From Bordetella parapertussis (GTDB taxonomy: Bacteria; Pseudomonadota; Gammaproteobacteria; Burkholderiales; Burkholderiaceae_C), in contig CAMDKD010000022.1 in assembly GCA_945901125.1 (NCBI GenBank), forward strand, positions 1 through 45,635: a stretch of 45,635 nucleotides of DNA, written 5' to 3'. Each line of letters opens with the position of its first letter. Within the stretch, counting starts at the first letter, position 1. Positions 8,588 through 16,261 of this stretch are shown here, piece by piece. The notes under the pieces are model-generated. The model was given only the letters and a program-made list of their open reading frames with translations. It was not told the origin of the DNA and did not search any database. A program made the translations under genes and the position numbers.

Positions 8588-9399
8588 GGCTTTTGGCAGA
8601 CAGGGCAGAAAAACGTCGAACGCTGGCCTTGCACTATGCGCTTGATGGAAGTGGCGCAAACCCGGCAAGGCTGTCCTGCTCTGTCGTACACCTTGGCTTC
8701 GAGCTGGAAATAGCCGTTTTGACCCTGGGCATTGGAGAAATCGCGCAAGCTGCTGCCACCTTGAGCCACAGCACGCGCCAGCACATCGCGTATGGCCTGG
8801 TGCAATTTGGCGGCGCGCGGTTTGCTGATGCGCGAGGCCCGGGTGGTCGGGCGTATGCCTGCCAGAAACAAAGCCTCACTGGCGTAAATATTGCCGACAC
8901 CGACCACCAGTTCGCCTGCCAGCAGCACCTGTTTAACCGGTGCCTGTCTTTTCTTCAAACCCTCGGCAAACATGGCGACATCAAAGCCCTCGCCCAGGGG
9001 CTCCACCCCCAAGTGTCCGAGTAATTTCTGCGCCACGGCGTCTTGCTCGTTGTCGGCATAAACAACCGCGCCGAACCGCCTGGGATCGTGTAAACGCAAC
9101 AAGCCATGGCTGGTCAACAAATCGAAATGGTCGTGTTTACCGGCAGGCAAGCCCGGCGGCCCGAAGCGCAAAGAGCCGGACATGCCCAGATGCACCAGCA
9201 GCAGCCCGGTGGATAAATCAATCAACAGGTATTTACCCCGACGCCTGACCTGCAAGACCTGCCTGCCGCGCAAGGACTGCGGATCGCAACCCAACGGCCA
9301 GCGCAAAGGCAGCCCCAGGCGCGCATCCACGACCTGCGCACCGGCAATGGCCAGGGCAAAACTCAGCCGGGTGACTTCAACTTCGGGTAATTCGGGCAT
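8584..9399 (-). CDS. mutM: Formamidopyrimidine-DNA glycosylase (Fpg/MutM)
   Basis: 271 residues. Excises 8-oxoguanine and formamidopyrimidines. The N-terminus MPELPEVE supplies the catalytic Pro2 and Glu3, so the start must be the ATG at 9399; a GTG three codons earlier would bury Pro2 and be inactive. Also seen: RRRGKY with the conserved Lys (K56), HDPRRFG, and the C-terminal zinc finger C245-x2-C248-x16-C265-x2-C268. Divergent from the TPR gene with 39 bp between. The downstream mutY starts on the stop codon. Confidence 0.95.
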   Translation of the reverse strand: MPELPEVEVTRLSFALAIAGAQVVDARLGLPLRWPLGCDPQSLRGRQVLQVRRRGKYLLIDLSTGLLLVHLGMSGSLRFGPPGLPAGKHDHFDLLTSHGLLRLHDPRRFGAVVYADNEQDAVAQKLLGHLGVEPLGEGFDVAMFAEGLKKRQAPVKQVLLAGELVVGVGNIYASEALFLAGIRPTTRASRISKPRAAKLHQAIRDVLARAVAQGGSSLRDFSNAQGQNGYFQLEAKVYDRAGQPCRVCATSIKRIVQGQRSTFFCPVCQKP

Positions 9400-9438
9400 G
9401 CGGGGCACTCATTCTGTGGCTGGGATTATCATTCCCGA

Positions 9439-11199
9439 ATGAATACCTTCCAACGTCTGATTTTTTCGCCCCGTACCCGAGCAGGATTCGCTTGCTGTTT
9501 ACTCACGGGTGTTTACCTGCTCCCGGCGCATGCCCAAGTTTCCGACAAGGATTCTCCAGCAGCAGCGCCGGAGGTGATCAAGAACTCCAACTTGAATGCC
9601 GATACGGCCTTGTTGATCATGCTCGGCGAATTGCAAGCTGCGCAAGGGGATCCGGGTGCCGCTTATTCTTTGTTACTGGATGCAGCACGCAAGACCGGCG
9701 ATCAGTCTCTCTATAAACGCGCGATAGACGTTGCCCTGAACTCGCGCAACGGCACCGCTGCGCTTGACGGCGCAAAAGCCTGGAAAAAAGCTTTTCCCTT
9801 GTCGCGTGACGCCAACCGCTATGTGCTGCAAATTCTGGTGGCTTTGAACCAGTTGGCCGAAAGCCTGATGCCGCTGCGCAGCTATATTCAACTGGCACCC
9901 GAAGCAGAGCAGGTGCTGCTGATCAACGGTTTGCCGCAGATTTTCGCCCAGGCCAAAGACCAGGAATTGGCCGCCGCCGTGGTGGAACAGGCACTGGTGC
10001 CGTTTGTAGACAAACCTGCCACAGGCGCAGCCAGTTGGACAACGATAGGCCGCATGCGGGTGACCGCCAAGAAATTGCCCGGGGCATTGGAAACCATAGA
10101 CAAAGCATTTGCCATCGATCCCAAAGCCATAGAACCCGGCTTTCTGGCACTGGAACTTTTGTCTTTGGGCATGACAGAAGCCGAGCCGGTTTTAAAACGC
10201 ATCCTCACGCCGGATTCACCGCCAACCATGCGCTTAACGTATGCGCGCGTATTAATAGATGCCCAACGTTTGCTGGACGCCAGCGAGCTGCTGCAGTCCC
10301 TCAATAAAAGCCACCCGGCTTTCAGTGAAGCCTGGCTGGTGCAAGGCGCATTGTGGGTCGAACTCGGCAAAGACACCGAAGCCCAAGAGTCCTTGCTGCG
10401 TTATATCGAGTTGGAAAAAAACAAAGAAGACGCCCGGCTTTCACAGGCTTATTTGATGCTGTCGAAAATCGCCAACAACCAGAAAAAAACAGCTGAAGCT
10501 GAAAGCTGGTTGAACAAGATTGACGACCCCGAGTCGCTGGCCCAAGTGCAGATTCAACGCGCCAATATGCTCGCTTCACGCGGAGAAATGGCCAAGGCAC
10601 GCGCCATGCTGGCCGATTTGCCGCAGAACACGCCCCAGGATAAACGCGTTCGCTTGCAAGCTGAACTTCAATTGCTGCGTGACTACAAAATGTACGAAGC
10701 TGCTTATCAGGTGTTAACCAAAGCCAGTAAAGCCGAGCCTGAAGATCTGGACTTGCGCTACGAAGTGGCCATGGCGGCCGAAAAAATCAACCGCGTCGAC
10801 GAGATGGAAAAACTGCTGCGCAGCATCATCGCGGCCAACCCGGAATTCCAACACGCTTACAACGCCTTGGGTTATGCCTTGGCCGATCGCAATATGCGTT
10901 TACCAGAAGCCCGTGCGTTGATCGTCAAAGCGCTTGAATTTGCGCCTGAAGACCCGATGATCACCGACAGCCTGGGCTGGGTTGAATTCCGCATGGGTAA
11001 CAAACAAGCCGCTTTGGCCATACTGCAACGCGCTTATGACACCAAGAACGACCCCGAAATAGCCGCGCACCTGGGAGAAGTGCACTGGAGCCTGGGCTTG
11101 AAAGACAAAGCCATGAAAATCTGGCGCGATGCATTGAAATCCAACCCTAAAAATGATTTGTTACAGGAAACTTTAAAACGCTTAAAGGTCAAACTTTGA
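9439..11199 (+). CDS. Exported tetratricopeptide-repeat protein
   Basis: 586 residues. Signal peptide about 1-33 (hydrophobic stretch, then PAHAQ). The rest is helical TPR solenoid; clear units include YNALGYALADRNMRLPEA and the following DSLGWVEFRMGNKQAAL, near residues 474-530. No catalytic motif. This gene sits immediately before lolB and ispE in many beta-proteobacteria. Its location suggests an envelope role, perhaps as a periplasmic scaffold in outer-membrane assembly, but that is inference. Its TGA overlaps the lolB TTG start (TTGA). Confidence 0.88.
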   Translation: MNTFQRLIFSPRTRAGFACCLLTGVYLLPAHAQVSDKDSPAAAPEVIKNSNLNADTALLIMLGELQAAQGDPGAAYSLLLDAARKTGDQSLYKRAIDVALNSRNGTAALDGAKAWKKAFPLSRDANRYVLQILVALNQLAESLMPLRSYIQLAPEAEQVLLINGLPQIFAQAKDQELAAAVVEQALVPFVDKPATGAASWTTIGRMRVTAKKLPGALETIDKAFAIDPKAIEPGFLALELLSLGMTEAEPVLKRILTPDSPPTMRLTYARVLIDAQRLLDASELLQSLNKSHPAFSEAWLVQGALWVELGKDTEAQESLLRYIELEKNKEDARLSQAYLMLSKIANNQKKTAEAESWLNKIDDPESLAQVQIQRANMLASRGEMAKARAMLADLPQNTPQDKRVRLQAELQLLRDYKMYEAAYQVLTKASKAEPEDLDLRYEVAMAAEKINRVDEMEKLLRSIIAANPEFQHAYNALGYALADRNMRLPEARALIVKALEFAPEDPMITDSLGWVEFRMGNKQAALAILQRAYDTKNDPEIAAHLGEVHWSLGLKDKAMKIWRDALKSNPKNDLLQETLKRLKVKL

Positions 11200-11714
11200 C
11201 CAAGCGGCTGGCTGCCATCACCGGCAACTGGCTGCTGCTGGCTACTTTGTGCTGTGTGCTCTCGGCTTGCGGTCTTTTTTCTACCAAAAGCAAGCACACG
11301 GCGCTGGCCCAAACCGGCAATTGGGAAGGCCGGCTTAATTTAAAAACCCTGACCAAGCCGCCCGAACAATTCAGCGCGAATTTCACCCTTCAAGGCACGG
11401 CAGCACTTGGCGAATTGACGATTTACACGCCTATAGGCACCACACTGGCCGTGGCCAGTTGGAATGCTGAAGGCGCGGTTCTCGAAGAAGGTTCACAAAA
11501 GCTGAAGTTTGTATCCATGGAGGCGCTCACCAAACATGTGACCGGTGCCAGCCTGCCCTTGACTTCGCTGATGTCCTGGCTCAATTCCGACGGAGAAAAT
11601 ATCCCCGGCTGGGAAATCCGCTCTGAAAACCAGCCGGGCGGCAGACGGTTGTTTGCCAAACGGGTCAGCCCCATGCCGCAATTGCAGTTGACCTTGATAT
11701 TAGACCCACCCTGA
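11196..11714 (+). CDS. lolB: Outer-membrane lipoprotein receptor LolB
   Basis: 172 residues. Accepts lipoproteins from LolA and inserts them in the outer membrane. Lipoprotein signal with lipobox LSAC (Cys25), then the LolB beta-barrel start NWEGRLNLK. The start is a TTG at 11196 that overlaps the previous stop and has AAAGG seven bases upstream; no ATG lies in a sensible place before the signal peptide. Divergent in sequence, as LolB proteins usually are; identification rests on lipobox, length, fold-like pattern and the lolB-ispE adjacency. Confidence 0.88.
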   Translation: MTKRLAAITGNWLLLATLCCVLSACGLFSTKSKHTALAQTGNWEGRLNLKTLTKPPEQFSANFTLQGTAALGELTIYTPIGTTLAVASWNAEGAVLEEGSQKLKFVSMEALTKHVTGASLPLTSLMSWLNSDGENIPGWEIRSENQPGGRRLFAKRVSPMPQLQLTLILDPP

Positions 11715-11721
11715 ACCGCAC

Positions 11722-12576
11722 ATGGCAGTTTTAAAGTCATTGCACAGCGTGCCGGCCCCGGCCAAATTGAATCTGTTTTTGCATATCACCGGGCGCAGAC
11801 CTGACGGCTATCACCTGCTTGAATCGGTGTTCATGCTGATCGACTGGTGGGACATATTGCATTTCGATCTTCTGCCCGGCGGCGAACTGCAACGCCGCGA
11901 CCTCACCATGGCCTTGCCGCCGGATGATTTGTGTTTGCGCGCTGCACGCCTATTGCAGCAAGCCAGCGGCATCACTGACGGCGTTTGCATCAGCATTGAA
12001 AAAAGGTTGCCTGCCCAGGCCGGCATGGGCGGCGGCTCATCCGATGCAGCCACCACTTTGCTGGCCTTGAACCGGCTTTGGGGTCTGAACTGGCCGCTGT
12101 CGCGCCTGTTGCCGCTGGGTTTGTCGCTGGGTGCCGATGTGCCTTTTTTTCTGCGCGGCAGAAACGCCTGGGTGCAAGGCATAGGCGAGCAAATCCAACC
12201 CCTGTTTTTACCGGCTGCGCGGTTCGCCGTGCTCAAACCTGAACAAGGTCTGGAAACCGCGCTGATTTTCAAGGATGAGGCTCTGATCAGGGACAGTTCT
12301 CCTGCTACAATGGCAGACTTTGCTGCACGGCCTTATGCTTTCGGGCGTAATGATTTGCAGGCAGTTGCCAGGCGTTTGTGCCCGCAGGTTGACCAATCCT
12401 TGGAGTGGTTCAGCCGTCAGGGATTACGGCCCGGAATGACAGGTTCAGGCAGCGCGGTGTTTGCGCGCATTTCGTCTGATACAGTGCTTTCCGATCCGCC
12501 GGCGGGTTGGCAGTTGCAGTTGTGCAGCAATCTGGAAATTCATCCCCTGGCCGGATGGGTTTCTTGCGACGTTTGA
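11722..12576 (+). CDS. ispE: 4-diphosphocytidyl-2-C-methyl-D-erythritol kinase
   Basis: 284 residues. GHMP-family kinase that phosphorylates CDP-ME in the MEP isoprenoid pathway. Seen: PAPAKLNLFLHITGRRPDGYH at the N-terminus with catalytic Lys15, the GHMP phosphate loop GMGGGSSDAA at 101-110, and the C-terminal GMTGSGSAVFA. It follows lolB after 7 bp. tRNA-Gln and prs follow in the same direction, an order common to beta-proteobacteria. Confidence 0.95.
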   Translation: MAVLKSLHSVPAPAKLNLFLHITGRRPDGYHLLESVFMLIDWWDILHFDLLPGGELQRRDLTMALPPDDLCLRAARLLQQASGITDGVCISIEKRLPAQAGMGGGSSDAATTLLALNRLWGLNWPLSRLLPLGLSLGADVPFFLRGRNAWVQGIGEQIQPLFLPAARFAVLKPEQGLETALIFKDEALIRDSSPATMADFAARPYAFGRNDLQAVARRLCPQVDQSLEWFSRQGLRPGMTGSGSAVFARISSDTVLSDPPAGWQLQLCSNLEIHPLAGWVSCDV

Positions 12577-12608
12577 CGGAGGCTTGTTGAAAAACAGGTT
12601 TCCCGTGT

Positions 12609-12685
12609 AGGGGAGTCGCCAAGTTGGTTAAGGCACTGGATTTTGATTCCAGCATGCGAAGGTTCGAATCCTTCTTCCCCTGCCA
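12609..12685 (+). tRNA. tRNA-Gln (TTG)
   Basis: 77 nt including an encoded CCA. Acceptor AGGGGAG / TTCCCCT, with one G-T wobble. D-arm GCC/GGC, anticodon stem CTGGA/TCCAG around TTTTGAT (anticodon TTG), T-stem GAAGG/CCTTC around TTCGAAT. It lies 32 bp after ispE and 87 bp before prs and is probably co-transcribed with one or both, needing RNase processing. Confidence 0.95.
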
Positions 12686-12701
12686 CTCCATTGCTGTATG
12701 A

Positions 12702-12772
12702 CGAGAGCAGCCGGGTTTGACGGTCACACCGTCACCTGAATGCTCTCGATTTGTTAACTTCAGGTCGTCAAG
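12702..12772 (+). promoter_or_regulatory. Structured prs leader: H-type pseudoknot candidate that masks the Shine-Dalgarno
   Basis: Three perfect helices can be drawn. P1: CGAGAGCA (12702-12709) with TGCTCTCG (12741-12748). An inner hairpin: GACGGT (12719-12724) with ACCGTC (12728-12733). P2: ACCTGAA (12734-12740) with TTCAGGT (12759-12765). P2 crosses P1, so together they form an H-type pseudoknot, and the 5' strand of P2 sits exactly between the inner hairpin and the 3' strand of P1 with no unpaired base. TTCAGGT contains the prs Shine-Dalgarno, eight bases-or-so before the ATG. The layout resembles translational riboswitches; I do not recognise the class. Helices are seen; regulation is inferred. 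Confidence 0.55.
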
Positions 12773-13750
12773 ATGTCGCACCCCGTCACCCCGGATTTCA
12801 TGGTTTTCACCGGCAATGCCAATCCCGGCTTGGCTGACGAGGTTGCCGGACATCTTGGAATTTCGCTCGGCGCGGCTGACGTCGGACGCTTTTCTGACGG
12901 TGAAGTCACCGTCGAAATCAACCAAAACGTGCGCGCCCGCGACGTCTTCGTGGTCCAGTCCACCTGCAACCCCACCAATGAAAACCTGATGGAACTGCTG
13001 ATCATGGTCGACGCGCTCAAACGCGCCTCGGCCGAACGCATCAGCGCCGTCATCCCCTATTTCGGCTATGCGCGCCAGGACCGGCGTCCGCGTTCCTCAC
13101 GCGTGCCCATCTCCGCCAAGCTGGTGGCTGATTTGTTGCAAACCGTGGGCGTAGCACGCGTGCTGACCATGGACTTGCACGCCGACCAGATCCAGGGGTT
13201 CTTCAACATCCCGGTTGACAACATTTACGCCTCGCCGGTGCTGTTAGGCGATTTGCGCTTGAAAAACTACGACGACCTCATCGTCGTGTCGCCCGATGTC
13301 GGCGGCGTGGTGCGCGCCCGTGCGCTGGCCAAGCAACTCAACTGCGACCTGGCCATCATCGACAAACGCCGCCCGCGCGCCAACGTCAGCGAAGTCATGC
13401 ACGTCATAGGTGAAATTGAAGGCCGTAACTGCGTCATCATGGACGACATGATTGACACCGCAGGCACCCTGCTCAAAGCGGCTGAAGTGTTGAAAGAACG
13501 CGGCGCTAAAAAGGTTTACGCCTACTGCACCCATCCTATTTTTTCCGGCCCAGCCATAGACCGTATTGCCAAAGGCGCAGCGCTGGATGAAGTGGTGGTC
13601 ACTGACACCATTCCGCTGAGCCTGCAAGCGCAGGAATGCCAAAAAATACGCCAACTCTCTGTCGCACCGCTGATCGCTGAAACGATTCAGCGCATCGCCA
13701 AGGGAGAGTCGGTCATGAGTTTGTTCTCCGACCAGGATCAGCTTTTTTAA
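12773..13750 (+). CDS. prs: Ribose-phosphate pyrophosphokinase (PRPP synthetase)
   Basis: 325 residues. Makes PRPP from ribose-5-phosphate and ATP for nucleotide, His, Trp and NAD synthesis. Motifs: GRFSDGEV, PYFGYARQDRR with the catalytic His/Arg region following in MDLHADQIQGFF, VVSPDVGG, and the PRPP loop DDMIDTAGTL. Start at ATG 12773; MFTGNANP-like starts in relatives leave a nine-residue leader here. It is preceded by the structured leader at 12702-12772 and followed by rplY across a second structured spacer. Confidence 0.96.
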   Translation: MSHPVTPDFMVFTGNANPGLADEVAGHLGISLGAADVGRFSDGEVTVEINQNVRARDVFVVQSTCNPTNENLMELLIMVDALKRASAERISAVIPYFGYARQDRRPRSSRVPISAKLVADLLQTVGVARVLTMDLHADQIQGFFNIPVDNIYASPVLLGDLRLKNYDDLIVVSPDVGGVVRARALAKQLNCDLAIIDKRRPRANVSEVMHVIGEIEGRNCVIMDDMIDTAGTLLKAAEVLKERGAKKVYAYCTHPIFSGPAIDRIAKGAALDEVVVTDTIPLSLQAQECQKIRQLSVAPLIAETIQRIAKGESVMSLFSDQDQLF

Positions 13751-13752
13751 GC

Positions 13753-13816
13753 TGTGACTGTCGGCGTTCAATGTTGTGAGGCAGTTCGCTGCCTCGTTTG
13801 TGAAACCGGAGTCACA
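13753..13816 (+). promoter_or_regulatory. Long interrupted hairpin between prs and rplY (candidate L25 leader)
   Basis: Nested pairs: TGTGACT (13753-13759) with AGTCACA (13810-13816); CGG (13762-13764) with CCG (13806-13808); TTCA (13767-13770) with TGAA (13801-13804); GAGGCAG (13778-13784) with CTGCCTC (13789-13795) closed by a TTCG tetraloop. Small asymmetric internal loops separate them. There is no T-run, so this is not a simple terminator. Ribosomal protein genes are often autoregulated through such leaders, and L25 binds the loop E region of 5S rRNA, itself an internal-loop motif. A regulatory role here is inference. Confidence 0.55.
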
Positions 13817-13848
13817 CTGGTCGCGGTGGACTTCTTCAGGAGAAAACT

Positions 13849-14475
13849 ATGAAATTCGTCGCTTTTGAGCGCAACAAGCAGGGAACGGGTGCGAGCCGCC
13901 GTCTGCGTATCACCGGTCGCACGCCCGGTATCGTGTATGGCGGTAAAGCCCATCAACCGGTCAATATCGAACTTGACCACAATGCCTTGTGGCATGCACT
14001 GAAAAAAGAAGCTTTCCATGCCACCATTTTGGAAATGGAACTGGCCGGTCAAACTTCCAAAGTGCTGCTGCGTGACGTGCAATACCACCCGTTCAAGCAA
14101 CTGGTGCTGCACATCGATTTCCAGCGTGTCGAAGCCGACACCATGCTGCACATGAAAGTGCCTTTGCACTACAGCGGCCAGGAAAATTCACCTGCCGTCA
14201 AAGCCGATGCCTGCTTGGTCAACCCGGTCATGACTGAACTCGAAATCGCCTGTTTACCTTCCGATTTGCCCGAGTTCATCGCCATCGATTTGAGCGGCTT
14301 GAAAAAAGGCACTTCTTTGCATGTCAACGACGTTGCTTTGCCAAAAGGCGTGAAAGCTGTTGTTCACGGCAAAAACAACCCGGTGCTGGTCAGCGTCGTG
14401 TCTGTGGCCGAAGAAGTCGCCCCGGAAGCAGCTGCACCTGCAGCCGCACCCGCCAAGGGCAAAGGCAAGAAGTAA
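13849..14475 (+). CDS. rplY: 50S ribosomal protein L25/Ctc
   Basis: 208 residues: the long Ctc form with an N-terminal 5S rRNA-binding domain (about 1-90, opening KFVAFERNKQGTGASRRLR) plus the C-terminal TL5-like beta domain. An Ala/Pro/Lys tail ends in KGKGKK. Strong SD AGGAG eight bases before the ATG. It lies 98 bp after prs and ends at a strong terminator, so prs-rplY form a unit. Confidence 0.95.
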   Translation: MKFVAFERNKQGTGASRRLRITGRTPGIVYGGKAHQPVNIELDHNALWHALKKEAFHATILEMELAGQTSKVLLRDVQYHPFKQLVLHIDFQRVEADTMLHMKVPLHYSGQENSPAVKADACLVNPVMTELEIACLPSDLPEFIAIDLSGLKKGTSLHVNDVALPKGVKAVVHGKNNPVLVSVVSVAEEVAPEAAAPAAAPAKGKGKK

Positions 14476-14492
14476 TTCGCTTTTGCTGCTTG

Positions 14493-14519
14493 AAAAAACC
14501 CGCTGTGGCGGGTTTTTTT
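14493..14519 (+). terminator. Rho-independent terminator after rplY
   Basis: AAAAAACCCGC / GCGGGTTTTTTT around a TGTG loop, with the T-run forming part of the stem. It ends the prs-rplY unit 20 bp before pth; the flanking A-run makes it potentially active on both strands. Confidence 0.9.
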
Positions 14520-14539
14520 GCGCCTGATAATCCCCCATC

Positions 14540-15220
14540 ATGATCAAACTGTTTGTCGGCCTGGGCAACCCGGGCACTGAATACGAGTACACCCGCCACA
14601 ACGCCGGTTTTTGGTGGATAGACCAATTGGCGGCGCAACTCAAAGTCAGCTTGCAACCCGAGAAAAATTACCACGGCTGGGCGGTGCGCACCCAGTTCGA
14701 GGGCCAGACCATTTGGCTGTTAAAACCAGCCACCTTCATGAACCTGTCGGGTAAATCTGTGGCGGCACTGGCCAAATTTTTCAAAATCCAAGCCGAAGAA
14801 ATACTGGTGGTGCACGACGAGCTTGACGTGGTTCCCGGTGAAGCCAAGATGAAACTCGGCGGCAGCCACGCCGGTCATAACGGATTGCGAGATATCCATG
14901 CCCAACTGGGTACCGACGCTTATTGGCGCTTGCGCTTAGGCATAGGCCACCCCGGCGTCAAATCTGAAGTGCTGCATTGGGTATTGAAAAAGCCAGCGCC
15001 AGATCAAAAAACAGTGATTGACACTTGCATAGACAGAAGCCTTAAAGCCGTAGCCTTGATGGTGAGCGGTGACATGGTGAAAGCCACGCAACTGGTACAC
15101 ACCAGCAAACCGCCCAGGCCCAAACCGCCAAGACCGGCGGCGGCCACTCCCTCCAAGGAAGGCGATCTGCATGAAAAATCCAAACCCCCTGACACGGGCC
15201 ATGGGCCTGCTTCTTCTTAG
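14540..15220 (+). CDS. pth: Peptidyl-tRNA hydrolase
   Basis: 226 residues. Recycles peptidyl-tRNA. Signature GLGNPGTEYEYTRHNAGF with catalytic His20, plus Asn68 (FMNLSG), Asp93 (DELD) and Asn114 (GHNGLRDI). The enzyme core ends near residue 190. The remaining tail is Pro/Lys-rich (KPPRPKPPRP) and longer than the usual 190-210-residue protein. The last 50 bp overlap the start of the next gene in another frame, so the tail may be partly a by-product of that overlap. Confidence 0.95.
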   Translation: MIKLFVGLGNPGTEYEYTRHNAGFWWIDQLAAQLKVSLQPEKNYHGWAVRTQFEGQTIWLLKPATFMNLSGKSVAALAKFFKIQAEEILVVHDELDVVPGEAKMKLGGSHAGHNGLRDIHAQLGTDAYWRLRLGIGHPGVKSEVLHWVLKKPAPDQKTVIDTCIDRSLKAVALMVSGDMVKATQLVHTSKPPRPKPPRPAAATPSKEGDLHEKSKPPDTGHGPASS

Positions 15221-15461
15221 CCTGTGTTTAGGTCTGACGCAGCCTGCGCTGGCCAAAAAACAAGCCCCGTCACTTCAGTGCGAACAAGATGGCGTACTCA
15301 GCCCCTGCCCTGACAGCAAACCCCTGTCCGGCAAGACTGGCAAACCTGTCAGCTTCAAAGCACAAACAGACGAATCCGTGACAGACAAACCGGTGAAGAA
15401 AAAGAAAGCCAAGAAGACCGGCAGCAAAAAATCCAAGCGCGCAAAAGAGGCAGAAGAATAA
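15171..15461 (+). CDS. Small exported lysine-rich protein
   Basis: 96 residues. Clear Sec signal peptide (MKNPNPLTRAMGLLLLSLCL, then TQPALA), cleaved near residue 28. The mature part has two cysteines (LQCEQDGVLSPCP) and then a highly basic tail (KKKKAKKTGSKKSKRAK). Strong SD AAGGAAGG inside the pth 3' end supports translation, and the frame overlaps pth by 50 bp. No family recognised. A periplasmic nucleic-acid or polyanion binder is one guess from the charge only. Confidence 0.7.
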   Translation: MKNPNPLTRAMGLLLLSLCLGLTQPALAKKQAPSLQCEQDGVLSPCPDSKPLSGKTGKPVSFKAQTDESVTDKPVKKKKAKKTGSKKSKRAKEAEE

Positions 15462-15469
15462 GCCGGGGC

Positions 15470-15733
15470 CTACAACACGCGTCCGGCCTCGGCCTGCAGT
15501 CTGCGGTATTTGGCCCACAGCGTGTCGCTGCTCTCGACATGCTGTGGATTCAGCGGAATACACGCCACCGGACACACTTGTACGCACTGAGGTTCGTCAT
15601 GGTGGCCTACGCATTCCGTGCATTTGGCCGGGTCGATTTCATAAATCAACGGCCCCATGTAAATGGCTGCATTCGGGCATTCGGGCTCGCACACATCGCA
15701 GTTAATGCATTCGTCGGTGATCATCAAGGCCAC
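15470..15733 (-). CDS. YfhL-type 2x[4Fe-4S] ferredoxin
   Basis: 87 residues. Two cluster motifs: C-x2-C-x2-C-x3-C in DECINCDVCEPECPN, and C-x2-C-x8-C-x3-C in the second half, which has the insertion between cysteines typical of the Alvin/YfhL type. GTG start at 15733 with GAGGT seven bases upstream; the MALMITDECINCD opening matches the family. Nine bp after coaD, the usual beta-proteobacterial pairing. Electron-transfer partner unknown. Confidence 0.92.
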   Translation of the reverse strand: MALMITDECINCDVCEPECPNAAIYMGPLIYEIDPAKCTECVGHHDEPQCVQVCPVACIPLNPQHVESSDTLWAKYRRLQAEAGRVL

Positions 15734-15742
15734 GTTGAGACC

Positions 15743-16231
15743 TCAGGCTTTGCGGCGGGCTTGCATGAAACGGTGCACGCTGGGTGAAACAAACTGAGCC
15801 ACATCGCCGCCGAGTTGCGAAATTTCCCTAACCAAGGTGCTGGAGATGCACTGGTGTACGTCCAAGGTGTTAAGAAAAACCGTGTCTATGGCAGGAGCCA
15901 GTTTGCGGTTCATGCCGGCGAGTTGAAACTCGTAGTCGAAGTCGGTCATGGAACGAATGCCGCGCACCATGGTTTTGGCTTGCAGTGTTTTGGCGAACTC
16001 AATCACCAGCCCGTCAAAGGTTTCCACGCGCACGTTCGGGCAATCGGCCAGGGCCTGGCGCGTCATCTCCAGTCGCTGCTCCAGATCGAACATGGTTTTT
16101 TTGTGATGGGCGCGGGCCACGGCGATCACCACCACGTCAAACATACGCGCGGCGCGGCGCACAATGTCTTCGTGCCCCAGGGTAATGGGATCAAAGGTGC
16201 CCGGGTACAAAGCAATCACTGGCTGAGACAT
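15743..16231 (-). CDS. coaD: Phosphopantetheine adenylyltransferase
   Basis: 162 residues. Penultimate step of coenzyme A synthesis. Nucleotidyltransferase motif TLGH (residues 17-20) in YPGTFDPITLGHEDIV, then RGIRSMTDFDYE and ISSTLVREI near the C-terminus. The segment before ISST reads NTLDVHQC, where many CoaD proteins have a different acidic stretch; the catalytic residues are intact. Follows rsmD after 30 bp. Confidence 0.95.
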   Translation of the reverse strand: MSQPVIALYPGTFDPITLGHEDIVRRAARMFDVVVIAVARAHHKKTMFDLEQRLEMTRQALADCPNVRVETFDGLVIEFAKTLQAKTMVRGIRSMTDFDYEFQLAGMNRKLAPAIDTVFLNTLDVHQCISSTLVREISQLGGDVAQFVSPSVHRFMQARRKA

Positions 16232-16261
16232 AAAAGTCCTTGTGGGTACTGATGCGCCGGA

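Noticed and set aside
13778..13795. Rho-independent terminator after prs
   Set aside because: Strong hairpin with UUCG loop but followed by GTTTGTG and not a T-run; better explained as part of the rplY leader.
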